A stretch of 5,869 nt of DNA from the NCBI GenBank assembly GCA_019410105.1, contig DXTB01000031.1, forward strand, positions 5,887 to 11,755, in the 5' to 3' direction. Of this stretch, positions 5,845 through 5,869 are shown piece by piece. The position numbers were made by a program, and so were the translations under genes. The stretch is from Clostridiales bacterium (GTDB taxonomy: Bacteria; Bacillota_A; Clostridia; Oscillospirales; Oscillospiraceae). The stretch's first letter is position 1, and every line of letters starts with the position of its first letter. The notes beneath the pieces are model-generated. The model worked only from the letters and a program-made list of their open reading frames with translations. It was not told the DNA's origin and did no database searches.

Positions 5845-5869
5845 ATGGAGGAGGTTTTGGATCATAACC
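5845..5869 (+). CDS. Start of an unidentified gene (partial)
   Basis: The ATG at 5845 opens a frame reading MEEVLDHN that runs off the right edge. The ribosome binding site and its position just after a strong terminator support a real start of a new transcription unit in the same direction. Eight residues are too few to suggest a product. Confidence 0.6.

Overview
The window looks like a chromosomal segment from a GC-rich, Gram-positive, anaerobic gut-type Firmicute, most likely an Oscillospiraceae relative of Flavonifractor, Lawsonibacter or Oscillibacter. This rests on the short ACT-type SerA, strong AGGAGG-type ribosome binding sites, and a secreted M14 carboxypeptidase with C-terminal S-layer homology (SLH) repeats. 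The taxonomic call is inference; no marker gene is present. All recognisable genes lie on the + strand.

Bases 1-1636 are the end of a serine biosynthesis operon. The last 32 codons of serC (phosphoserine aminotransferase) are followed by a 191-base gap and then complete serA (D-3-phosphoglycerate dehydrogenase, 389 aa). A strong intrinsic terminator lies 137 bases after serA. The two enzymes catalyse consecutive steps: SerA oxidises 3-phosphoglycerate to 3-phosphohydroxypyruvate and SerC transaminates it to phosphoserine. The serC-serA gap is unusual. It holds a cluster of small hairpins (about 137-208) and then a degraded second copy of the serC 3' end (230-277) directly against the serA ribosome binding site.

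Bases 1637-2029 carry no convincing gene. They hold two orphan hairpins, a possible sigma-A promoter (1819-1847), and a leader of about 175 bases with two good stem-loops ahead of a strong ribosome binding site.

Bases 2030-5690 encode one large exported M14 zinc carboxypeptidase-like protein, 1220 aa once repaired. It has a signal peptide, an N-terminal accessory region, the M14 domain, an alpha/beta C-terminal region and two SLH repeats for cell-wall attachment. The reading frame is broken twice, each break explained by one missing base: near 2357-2361 in an A run, and near 2917-2922 just before the zinc-binding HPDE motif. As written it is a three-piece pseudogene. The rest is clean, so the breaks are either recent or sequencing/assembly errors. 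An intrinsic terminator (5731-5761) closes the gene, and the first codons of another gene begin at 5845.

I see no CRISPR array, tRNA, rRNA, transposase or recognisable riboswitch class. The most interesting items are the duplicated serC tail with its hairpin cluster, and the doubly frameshifted surface peptidase.
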